Of a stretch of 9,918 nucleotides of DNA, positions 1-6,349 are shown in pieces. Every line of letters starts with the position of its first letter. The first letter of the stretch is position 1. This DNA is from JAQVWU01 sp964628455 (lineage in GTDB: Bacteria; Bacillota; Clostridia; Oscillospirales; CAG-272): the NCBI GenBank assembly GCA_964628455.1, contig CAZVPD010000137.1:1-9918 (forward strand), read 5' to 3'. Both the position numbers and the translations under genes were made by a program. The notes beneath the pieces are model-generated. The model was not told the DNA's origin and did not search any database. It worked only from the letters and a program-made list of their open reading frames with translations.

Positions 1-62
1 ATAACGGTCTGACTTCTCTGCCCTAACCTTTTCTTCATATAAATATTCATGCGCAATCGGGT

Positions 63-68
63 AGGTGA
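63..68 (+). promoter_or_regulatory. Ribosome binding site of dnaX
   Basis: AGGTGA is separated by 5 nt from the ATG at 74. It supports that ATG over the in-frame GTG at 65, which lies inside the site and has no purine-rich site of its own upstream. Confidence 0.65.
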
Positions 69-73
69 AACAA

Positions 74-1624
74 ATGCACCGGGTTTTATACAGAAAGTGG
101 AGACCGGAAACTTTTGCGGAAGTATCCGGACAGGAGCATATTACATCGGTATTGAGTTATGAAGCGGCGCATGACAAAACATCGCATGCGTATCTTTTTT
201 ACGGTTCACGGGGGACAGGGAAAACCACCTGCGCGAAAATTCTGTCGCGGGCGGTCAACTGCGAAAATCCCCGCAAAGGGGAGCCCTGCGGAATTTGTTC
301 TTCATGCATCGGAATCGGCAACGGAACAATAACGGATGTGCTTGAAATCGATGCCGCGTCAAATAACGGCATTGATGACATAAGAGCGATACGCGAAGAG
401 GTGGTTTATTCCCCCGCAACAGTCAAGTACCGCGTTTATATCATTGATGAGGTTCACATGCTCTCGGCAGCGGCTTTCAATGCTCTTTTAAAAACCCTTG
501 AGGAACCTCCTCCTCAGGTCATATTTATACTGGCTACAACGGAACTTCATAAACTTCCGGCTACCATCATATCCCGCTGCCGAAGGTTTGACTTTCGCCG
601 CATCTCGCAGAATGATATCGTAAACAGGCTGCTTTTCATAGCCGGCCGGGAAAATATATCATTGGAACCCGATGCCGCCATCCTGATCGCGAGAGCTGCC
701 CAGGGCGGTATGCGCGATGCGATCAGCCTGCTTGAACTTTGTGCCGCCGAAAAAAACACCGTAAATACTCTGCAGGTTCGGTCGGTTGCAGGCATTACCG
801 GCCGTGAAACGGCAGCTTCTGTCGTATCAGCCGTGATTAAGGGAAAGCTGGATGTATTATTTGCCACAATTGCCGATGTTTACAATTCATCGAAAGACAT
901 TTCGGTGTTCTGGCAGGAACTGGTAACTTTTTACCGTGATATGCTTGTTGTAAAAAGTCTTGAAAACGCAGAAAATTATCTTGACTTAACCTCCGAAGAA
1001 TATAAATTAACCTGCACAGCCGCTTCCGGATTAACACGTGAAATGATGCTTTGGCATTGTTCTCTGCTTGATGACGCCTATATTTCGATGCAGCGCAATA
1101 TTGTTTCAAAGAGATTATGTGCGGAATTCACCCTTCTACGAATGGCTCAGAAACCGGATGACAGCCTGAAAGCGATTGCGGCGCGCGTTTCCGCCCTCGA
1201 AGAAAACACCGCAGGTAACGCGGCGAGATGCAATCCGCCATTCCGGGATTCAAACGAAGATGCAAAGCCTCCTGTTTTAGCGCCCATAAAAGATCCCGAT
1301 GCGGTCATTCAAAAAAGCTCATATAAACCGGCCGGATACTGGATCGAAATCATTAAAAAATTCGAGAAAGCAGACATTTCCAACGGCTCTTTTCTGAACA
1401 GTTCAAAAGCATATAAAACCGATAAACCCGGAATACTTGTGATCAGACTGCCGAACAAACTTTCGATAACCATGCTGGACAGACCGTCCGCCAAAGAGAA
1501 ACTTTTATCGATCATTCAAAGTTATGACGTCATTAACGAGCTTGTTTTTGAAACAGAAAATGCGGACAACGACAAAAGTCCGATCGATGAAATAGATACC
1601 GAATATGATACAGGAGTGAAATAA
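74..1624 (+). CDS. dnaX: DNA polymerase III subunit gamma/tau
   Basis: This is the clamp-loader ATPase that loads the beta sliding clamp and ties the polymerases to the replisome in the cytoplasm. The 516-aa protein opens with the family hallmark LYRKWRP. It has a Walker A motif GSRGTGKTT (about residues 44-52), a four-cysteine zinc module (C63, C72, C75, C78), Walker B IIDEVH (about 123-128) and the SRC arginine-finger motif (about 167-169). Clamp-loader domain III follows to about residue 365, then a low-complexity linker and a tau-like C-terminal part. I chose the ATG at 74 because AGGTGA lies 5 nt upstream; a GTG at 65 gives three more residues but overlaps that ribosome binding site. It is first of three co-directional genes. 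I see no in-phase slippery site that would yield a normal gamma form. Identification is secure; the start is probable. Confidence 0.97.
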   Translation: MHRVLYRKWRPETFAEVSGQEHITSVLSYEAAHDKTSHAYLFYGSRGTGKTTCAKILSRAVNCENPRKGEPCGICSSCIGIGNGTITDVLEIDAASNNGIDDIRAIREEVVYSPATVKYRVYIIDEVHMLSAAAFNALLKTLEEPPPQVIFILATTELHKLPATIISRCRRFDFRRISQNDIVNRLLFIAGRENISLEPDAAILIARAAQGGMRDAISLLELCAAEKNTVNTLQVRSVAGITGRETAASVVSAVIKGKLDVLFATIADVYNSSKDISVFWQELVTFYRDMLVVKSLENAENYLDLTSEEYKLTCTAASGLTREMMLWHCSLLDDAYISMQRNIVSKRLCAEFTLLRMAQKPDDSLKAIAARVSALEENTAGNAARCNPPFRDSNEDAKPPVLAPIKDPDAVIQKSSYKPAGYWIEIIKKFEKADISNGSFLNSSKAYKTDKPGILVIRLPNKLSITMLDRPSAKEKLLSIIQSYDVINELVFETENADNDKSPIDEIDTEYDTGVK

Positions 1625-1631
1625 CAAACAA

Positions 1632-1979
1632 ATGAAAGCCAATTTACCAAAAGGTGTAGGCGGAGGCCAGCAGAATATGCAGGGTATGATACGCCAGGCA
1701 CAAAAAATGCAGGAGCAAATGAATGAACTCCAGGAAAAACTCGATATGCGCGAATACGAAATCACAGCCGGCGGCGGAGTCGTATCGTTAAAAATCAACG
1801 GTAAAAAAGAGATCTTGTCGCTGTCTTTAAAAGCAGAAATTGTCGACCCCGATGACATAGAAACGTTATCCGACGTTCTTTGCGCGGCTTTTAACGAAGC
1901 AATCAAAAAGGTCGATGAAACCAACAAAAAAGAAATGTCGCAGATTACCGGAGATGTCGGTATCCCGGGTCTCTTTTAA
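1632..1979 (+). CDS. ybaB: YbaB/EbfC family nucleoid-associated protein
   Basis: This is a small DNA-binding protein of the YbaB/EbfC family, known to form dimers that bind DNA and associate with the nucleoid. The 115-aa length is normal for the family. The sequence shows a Gly/Gln/Met-rich N-terminus, a long amphipathic helix (MIRQAQKMQEQMNELQEKL, about residues 19-37), the central strand motif TAGGGVVSLKINGK (about 45-58) and the C-terminal GIPGLF ending typical of the family. It starts 7 nt after the dnaX stop and ends 5 nt before recR, the widespread dnaX-ybaB-recR arrangement. The only purine-rich site upstream, AGGAG at 1612-1616, is 15 nt from the ATG, which is long; translational coupling to dnaX is likely. 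No earlier in-frame start exists because a TGA lies at 1617-1619. Its precise cellular role is unsettled in the family. Confidence 0.95.
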   Translation: MKANLPKGVGGGQQNMQGMIRQAQKMQEQMNELQEKLDMREYEITAGGGVVSLKINGKKEILSLSLKAEIVDPDDIETLSDVLCAAFNEAIKKVDETNKKEMSQITGDVGIPGLF

Positions 1980-1984
1980 ATATT

Positions 1985-2590
1985 ATGACAGAAACGCTAC
2001 CCTCTCTTGAACGGTTGATCGAACAATTCCGCCACATACCGTCCATTGGAAAAAAAACCGCTGCGCGGATGGCTTTTTCAATACTGGATTATTCCGATGA
2101 AGAGGCGCAGCTGCTGATAAATGCGATTGCCGATGCAAAAAAAAATATAACCGCCTGTCCCGTATGTTTCGGCATCAGTGAAAGCGGTTTATGCCCCGTA
2201 TGTGCCGATCTCAGGCGCGACAAGTCCGTCATCTGCGTTGTCGAAGATTACCGCGCTCTCATAGCCCTCGAGCGTGTGCACGATTACAATGGGCTGTATC
2301 ATGTTCTGCACGGTGTCCTTTCTCCGCTTGAGGGGATCGGCCCGGATAAACTTCGCATACATGAGCTTCTCGAAAGGATAAAAAACAGCGAGATCCGGGA
2401 AATTGTCATCGCAACGAATCCCGATGTGGAAGGTGAAGCCACGGCGGTTTATCTTTTCAAGCTTCTGAACCCGATGGGTCTCCGCATCAGCCGGCTTGCT
2501 TACGGCATGCCTGTCGGCGGTGATCTCGAATACACGGATGAAGGTACCCTTTCCAAAGCCCTTTCAGGCAGAAGGGATATGAATATATAG
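1985..2590 (+). CDS. recR: Recombination mediator protein RecR
   Basis: RecR acts with RecO (and RecF) to load RecA on single-stranded DNA at gaps during recombinational repair. The 201-aa length is typical. Domains in order: an N-terminal helix-hairpin-helix region with the IPSIGKKTAARMAF signature (about residues 18-31), a C4 zinc finger (C58, C61, C70, C73, spaced CxxC-x8-CxxC), a Toprim domain with the acidic pair at E87-D88 and the conserved ATNPDVEGEATA stretch (about 143-154), and a C-terminal segment RLAYGMPVGGDLEYTDEGTL (about 170-189). It begins 5 nt after the ybaB stop. No ribosome binding site is visible, as the preceding bases are pyrimidine- and A/T-rich, so it is probably translated by coupling to ybaB. 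It is the last gene of the operon and is followed by a hairpin at 2602-2628. Confidence 0.98.
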   Translation: MTETLPSLERLIEQFRHIPSIGKKTAARMAFSILDYSDEEAQLLINAIADAKKNITACPVCFGISESGLCPVCADLRRDKSVICVVEDYRALIALERVHDYNGLYHVLHGVLSPLEGIGPDKLRIHELLERIKNSEIREIVIATNPDVEGEATAVYLFKLLNPMGLRISRLAYGMPVGGDLEYTDEGTLSKALSGRRDMNI

Positions 2591-2601
2591 CATAAAATCA
2601 A

Positions 2602-2628
2602 ACAGCCTGCCTTATTACGGCAGGCTGT
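2602..2628. terminator. Hairpin between convergent recR and manA, likely shared terminator
   Basis: A perfect 10-bp inverted repeat (ACAGCCTGCC and GGCAGGCTGT) with a 7-nt loop lies 11 nt after the recR stop and 61 nt beyond the manA stop. On the minus strand it is followed by TTGATTTTATG, an interrupted T-rich tail, so it should work best for manA. On the plus strand the following bases have no good T run, so for recR it is a weaker candidate. A second, imperfect inverted repeat (CGGAAA at 2640-2645, TTTCCG at 2677-2682) sits between it and the manA stop. Confidence 0.7.
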
Positions 2629-2689
2629 CGGAATAAATACGGAAACCGAACCGTTTTATAATTTACGGCGTTTTGATTTCCGGATGATT

Positions 2690-3553
2690 TTAAAATTTAT
2701 ATGGACCTTTGGGATAGGTGACAATAATATCGATCGGTTTATACGAGGTGATTCTGACATCCCCCGTCCCTTTCGGCAAAAAATAACTGCTGCCTTTTAC
2801 CGCCTTTTCGTTTCCAACCAGTGCGCTGCCCTCAAGAAAAAGAATATGAGCGAATGACTGATCTGTATGAATAATACAATCGGGAAATACGGATTTTTTT
2901 TCTGTTTTAAAATATTCGCATTCCGTTATTCCCGCATAATAACCGTTTTCCCTCAGTTCTTTGATCGTTTCTATTGCTTTTTCTGTGTGTATCTCACGGC
3001 CGCGGTTATAATCGTAAACACGATAGGTAATATTGGAATTTTGTTGAAATTCCGCGATTAAAATACCTCCGCCGATGGCATGGATGAGCCCGGTCGGAAG
3101 AAGATAAAACTCACCCGCACGCACATTAATAAAACGAAGCAGTTCGTCCGCCGTTCCGTCTTTCAGAGCCTTGCGGAATAATTCCTCGTTAAAGTCGTTT
3201 TTCAGACCGTATATTAACCGTGCGCCTGCGGACGCCTCTACGATATACCATAATTCCGTTTTATTCGGATGTACCTGAACAGAAAGATTTTCTTTTGCGT
3301 CGATGAACTTTACCATCAAAGGGAAATCATAAAAGCCGTCCCTGTCTTTTTCAACCGCCAGATATTCGGCAAGCGTCATCCCCGCATATTCTCCGTTTTC
3401 TATAACGCTCATCCCCTCGGCATGCAGGGTCAGCTCCCAGGATTCCGCGAGAGTTTCAAAATCACTCGTCTTGCTGTAATGCTTTATCAAAATATCACCG
3501 CCCCAAAGAGCGTTTTTTGAAACAGGCTTCAGTTTCAAGGGATATTTATTCAT
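2690..3553 (-). CDS. manA: Mannose-6-phosphate isomerase (type I, zinc-dependent)
   Basis: This enzyme interconverts mannose 6-phosphate and fructose 6-phosphate, linking mannose use or GDP-mannose and glycan synthesis with glycolysis. The 287-aa cupin protein is slightly shorter than typical Bacillus ManA (about 315). Visible features are the N-terminal substrate-pocket motif ALWGGD (about residues 15-20), ESWELT (37-42), the metal-binding motif QVHPNKTE (Q93, H95, E100), a further zinc histidine in LPTGLIHAIGGG (H158), and the catalytic-arginine segment TYRVYDYNR (about 176-184, R178). The ATG is preceded by GGGA 9 nt upstream (3563-3566) and AAAGGA 15 nt upstream (3569-3574). It is transcribed alone, divergent from pcrA and convergent with recR. 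No other sugar gene is adjacent, so the window does not show whether its role is catabolic or biosynthetic. Confidence 0.94.
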   Translation of the reverse strand: MNKYPLKLKPVSKNALWGGDILIKHYSKTSDFETLAESWELTLHAEGMSVIENGEYAGMTLAEYLAVEKDRDGFYDFPLMVKFIDAKENLSVQVHPNKTELWYIVEASAGARLIYGLKNDFNEELFRKALKDGTADELLRFINVRAGEFYLLPTGLIHAIGGGILIAEFQQNSNITYRVYDYNRGREIHTEKAIETIKELRENGYYAGITECEYFKTEKKSVFPDCIIHTDQSFAHILFLEGSALVGNEKAVKGSSYFLPKGTGDVRITSYKPIDIIVTYPKGPYKF

Positions 3554-3656
3554 TGCATTCTATCCCGTTCCTTTCGTTTTTGATTGATTTCTCGGCGGTA
3601 TACCGGTGATCGGGCTGCACCGGCGATTATTTATATGTGCCGTATCTCAGGCACCG
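3554..3656 (-). promoter_or_regulatory. Structured 5' leader of manA, class not recognised
   Basis: The predicted manA transcript has a leader of about 100 nt with two GC-rich hairpins. The first lies at the very 5' end: GTGCC (3654-3650) pairs with GGCAC (3641-3637) around the 8-nt loop TGAGATAC. The second is CCGGTG (3623-3618) pairing with CACCGG (3608-3603) around a 9-nt loop. The CGGTG of the first arm could also pair with CACCG of the second hairpin, so alternative folds are possible. A palindromic GGTATACC follows at 3598-3605. I do not recognise a known riboswitch class, and there is no terminator-like T run before the gene. It could be an RNA-stabilising 5' hairpin, a protein-binding site or a translational control element. 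The hairpins are visible; any function is inference. Confidence 0.4.
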
Positions 3657-3661
3657 ACTGT

Positions 3662-3690
3662 ATTATAGCATATCGTTTTTTGTTTGTAAA
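3662..3690 (-). promoter_or_regulatory. Sigma-A-type promoter of manA
   Basis: On the minus strand TTTACA (3690-3685) and TATAAT (3667-3662) are separated by exactly 17 nt: one mismatch in the -35 and a perfect -10. Transcription should start near 3655-3657, giving a leader of about 100 nt before manA. This is the best promoter in the window. Confidence 0.85.
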
Positions 3691-3768
3691 GAATTTTACC
3701 GGCTTCTTCGGTTTATATTTCGAACATCCCGGTATATGTTTTGATTTTATATTTTATTATAAATCACA

Positions 3769-3797
3769 TTGATTTTTTATCTGTTTTGTAGTAAAAT
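3769..3797 (+). promoter_or_regulatory. Sigma-A-type promoter of pcrA
   Basis: TTGATT (3769-3774) and TAAAAT (3792-3797) are separated by 17 nt in a very A/T-rich stretch. The expected start of transcription, about 3803-3805, lies downstream of the in-frame ATG at 3800, so that ATG cannot be the start of pcrA if this promoter is used. The -35 box is back to back with that of manA, 78 bp away. Confidence 0.7.
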
Positions 3798-3827
3798 ATA
3801 TGTATGATGGGTTATACCAAGCGTTTC

Positions 3828-3834
3828 AGGAGGT
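3828..3834 (+). promoter_or_regulatory. Ribosome binding site of pcrA
   Basis: AGGAGGT, a near-perfect anti-16S match, lies 4 nt before the ATG at 3839. It decides the start of pcrA: the longer frame from ATG 3800 would place this site inside the coding sequence. Confidence 0.88.
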
Positions 3835-3838
3835 TATT

Positions 3839-6298
3839 ATGGACGAAAACAGTATTACTTTACGGGACCGGTTCATCAGTATAAAAAGGGTCCTTTTTAA
3901 TAAAATGTATTCTTTTTTGAATCCCGCTCAGCGTGAAGCTGTTTTTACAGTCAACGGACCGCTGCTCGTATTGGCAGGCGCCGGCAGCGGAAAAACCACT
4001 GTTCTGACAGAACGCATAGCGTTTATTATAAAATACGGCGACGCGTATTTTAATGAGTCGGTCCCGGACAATTTATCAGCCGCCGATATCGACGAACTGG
4101 AAAAAGCTCAGAACCTTGATGACGATTCCATAGAAAAGATCCTGTCCCCCTATGCCGTAAACCCCTGTCCTCCATGGACTGTTTTGAGTATCACTTTCAC
4201 CAATAAAGCAGCGAACGAAATGAAACTCCGGCTGTCACAGACGGTTGGCGAGTTACCGGACGGCAATTCATCGGATGAGATCTGGGCGGGAACTTTTCAT
4301 TCGGTTTGTATGCGTTTTCTGCGTAAATACAGCGATGCCGCGGGACTTGCGCCCGGATTTACAATCTATGATGCCGATGATTCAAAAAGAGTTTTGGGAT
4401 TTGTTTTCAAAGCTTTGAATATCGATGAGAAAACACTCTCCGTAAAATCCGCCCTGACAGCCATCAGCAGGGCAAAAGACCGGCTGTTGATGCCGGATGA
4501 ATTCGAAGCCGACGCAGGCGATGAATTTATGAAAAAGAAAATCTCTTCTGTTTACCGTGAATACCAGAAACGCCTAAAAGAAGCAAACGTTCTGGATTTT
4601 GATGATATCATCATGCGTACCGTGTTGCTGCTGCAGAAAAATCCCGAAGTTCTGGATTATTTTACCCGACGTTTCAAATATATCTGTGTGGACGAATATC
4701 AGGACACCAACAACGCTCAGTTTACGCTTATAAAATTACTGTCGCAGCGCCATAATAACCTTATGGTTGTCGGGGATGATGACCAGAGTATTTATAAATT
4801 CCGCGGAGCCCGGATTGAAAATATTCTGAATTTCGACCGTGAACTTGAAAACACTAAAATCATCAAGCTCGAACAAAATTACCGTTCGACGCAGAACATT
4901 CTGAATTCGGCCAATTCGGTTATCAGCAATAACATCGGAAGGCGGGGCAAACAACTTTTTACGACCAATTGCGAAGGCGAAAAGGTATGTTTGAAAAGGC
5001 TTGAAAATCAAACCGAGGAAGCACGCTTTATTATCAATAAAATCGCCGAGCATTCGATCAGAGAAAAAAGACATTTCAGTGATTTTGCCGTTTTATATCG
5101 GGTAAACGCGCAGTCAAACAGCCTTGAGCAGGTATTTGCAAAGAGCGGGATTCCATATCGTATTATAGGCGGATTGAGATTTTATGAACGCAAGGAAATC
5201 AAGGACATTCTGGCTTATCTTTGTGTCATCAACAACAGGGGAGACAACCTCAGGCTTCGCCGTATAATAAATGAACCGAAACGTAAAATCGGCGATACGA
5301 CGGTGAATGCCGTCGAACAACTCGCGGTATTTGAAGGCGTCAGCATGTTTGAAATCATGGAACATGCCGAACGTTATCCGGCTATATCCAAATTCGCACC
5401 CAAACTTCGTGATTTTACAATACTGATAAACGGATTATATGAAATTTCCCAAACCGAGAGACTCCCGGTTCTGATTGAAAAAACAATCGAGTTGTCGGGA
5501 TATCAGCGCATGCTCCTTGCGGCAGGTGAAGAAGAAGCAGACCGTCTGGAAAATGTTCGGGAATTGATGACGAATGCAATCGAATACGAAAAAAACAATG
5601 AAAATTCCACACTCGAATCATTCCTTGAAGAAGTCGCTCTTGTAGCCGATATCGATAACTATGACAACGATTCCGATGCTGTCGTATTGATGACAGTGCA
5701 TAACGCCAAAGGTTTGGAATTTCCGATTATATTCATACCGGGTTTCGAAGAGAATATTTTCCCGGGAATGCAGTCGGCATTATACCCCGAAGACCTTGAA
5801 GAAGAAAGACGCCTTGCCTATGTTGCGATAACACGTGCAAAAGAACGCCTGTATTGCCTCCATGTCCGTGAGAGAACACTATACGGCAGGACTCAGTATA
5901 ACCAGCCGTCGAGATTTGTAAAAGAAATACCCGATCATTATCTTGACAGCGATCAGCTTAAAAAACAGCAGGCAGCAGCGGAGGCAAAAGCAGCCGCAAA
6001 GCTTGAGGAAGAAAGCCAGGCTGACAATACCAGATCACCTTCACGACGTGAACGGGCGCGGAAAAACATCATATCAAAGGAATTTTTTAAAAAAGCCGAC
6101 TCGGCTTCCCCGAATCTCAGACCAAACGGTATTGTTGCATTTGAAACGGGCGATTTGGTGACGCACGCCACTTTCGGACGGGGCGAAGTTCTTTCGGCTA
6201 CATTAATGGGTGCCGATATACTGTATGAAATAGCTTTTGATGATAACGGAACGAAAAAACTTATGGCAACTTATGCGAAACTGAAAAAAGTCGAATAA
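3839..6298 (+). CDS. pcrA: ATP-dependent DNA helicase PcrA (UvrD/Rep family)
   Basis: This 3'-5' superfamily 1A helicase acts in nucleotide excision repair, rolling-circle replication and removal of RecA or stalled RNA polymerase. All helicase motifs are present in the 819-aa protein: Walker A AGAGSGKTT (46-54), Ia ITFTNKAANEM (118-128), II DEYQD (285-289), III GDDDQSIYKFRGA (312-324), IV QNYRST (346-351), V TVHNAKGLEF (619-628) and VI ending AYVAITRAKERL (660-671). A Lys/Ala/Glu-rich linker (about 707-747) leads to a C-terminal Tudor-like module (about 768-819, GDLVTHATFGRGEV), which contacts RNA polymerase in PcrA. The N-terminus has about 27 residues before the usual LNPAQREAV motif. An insertion of about 45 residues (65-112) separates motifs I and Ia. 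It is a single-gene unit with its own promoter and a terminator at 6311-6349. Confidence 0.96.
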   Translation: MDENSITLRDRFISIKRVLFNKMYSFLNPAQREAVFTVNGPLLVLAGAGSGKTTVLTERIAFIIKYGDAYFNESVPDNLSAADIDELEKAQNLDDDSIEKILSPYAVNPCPPWTVLSITFTNKAANEMKLRLSQTVGELPDGNSSDEIWAGTFHSVCMRFLRKYSDAAGLAPGFTIYDADDSKRVLGFVFKALNIDEKTLSVKSALTAISRAKDRLLMPDEFEADAGDEFMKKKISSVYREYQKRLKEANVLDFDDIIMRTVLLLQKNPEVLDYFTRRFKYICVDEYQDTNNAQFTLIKLLSQRHNNLMVVGDDDQSIYKFRGARIENILNFDRELENTKIIKLEQNYRSTQNILNSANSVISNNIGRRGKQLFTTNCEGEKVCLKRLENQTEEARFIINKIAEHSIREKRHFSDFAVLYRVNAQSNSLEQVFAKSGIPYRIIGGLRFYERKEIKDILAYLCVINNRGDNLRLRRIINEPKRKIGDTTVNAVEQLAVFEGVSMFEIMEHAERYPAISKFAPKLRDFTILINGLYEISQTERLPVLIEKTIELSGYQRMLLAAGEEEADRLENVRELMTNAIEYEKNNENSTLESFLEEVALVADIDNYDNDSDAVVLMTVHNAKGLEFPIIFIPGFEENIFPGMQSALYPEDLEEERRLAYVAITRAKERLYCLHVRERTLYGRTQYNQPSRFVKEIPDHYLDSDQLKKQQAAAEAKAAAKLEEESQADNTRSPSRRERARKNIISKEFFKKADSASPNLRPNGIVAFETGDLVTHATFGRGEVLSATLMGADILYEIAFDDNGTKKLMATYAKLKKVE

Positions 6299-6310
6299 TC
6301 GACCGATAAA

Positions 6311-6349
6311 AAAAGGGGGATGCAGCTTTATCGGCTGCAGCCCCTTTTT
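6311..6349. terminator. Bidirectional intrinsic terminator between pcrA and the HgdB-like gene
   Basis: An upper stem of 6 bp (TGCAGC 6321-6326 with GCTGCA 6334-6339, 7-nt loop) and a lower stem of nine pairs, including one G-T (6311-6319 with 6341-6349), are separated by one A-G mismatch. For pcrA the stem ends in a five-T run (6345-6349). For the opposing gene it is followed by seven Ts on the minus strand (A-run 6308-6314). The stem overlaps the TAA stop of the minus-strand gene at 6348-6350, so that transcript ends almost without a 3' untranslated region. Confidence 0.92.

Noticed and set aside
1..62. Upstream end of the window as a possible SRP RNA gene (ffs), which often precedes dnaX in Firmicutes, or as a dnaX promoter with TATAAA at 38-43.
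   Set aside because: No SRP RNA core sequence is recognisable in these 62 bases, and no acceptable -35 box lies 16-18 nt before TATAAA. The stretch is too short to decide.
750..757. In-phase slippery heptamer A AAA AAC in dnaX, a candidate -1 frameshift site for a gamma form.
   Set aside because: The -1 frame stops at TGA 805-807, giving a product of about 245 residues that lacks clamp-loader domain III. A real gamma subunit ends after domain III. No stimulatory hairpin is evident, so it is probably chance.
1311..1317. A AAA AAG heptamer in dnaX, identical to the E. coli frameshift site and at a plausible place after domain III.
   Set aside because: It is out of phase: the zero frame reads CAA AAA AGC, so the tandem -1 slip used in E. 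coli cannot occur here.
3603..3656. manA leader as a TPP or other known riboswitch, because of a TGAGA sequence in a hairpin loop.
   Set aside because: The remaining conserved elements of the TPP aptamer are missing, and the TGAGA sits in a simple apical loop.
3584..3772. Plus-strand open frame of 62 codons in the manA-pcrA intergenic region.
   Set aside because: It lacks a ribosome binding site, overlaps the manA promoter and leader, and its translation shows only A/T-driven composition.
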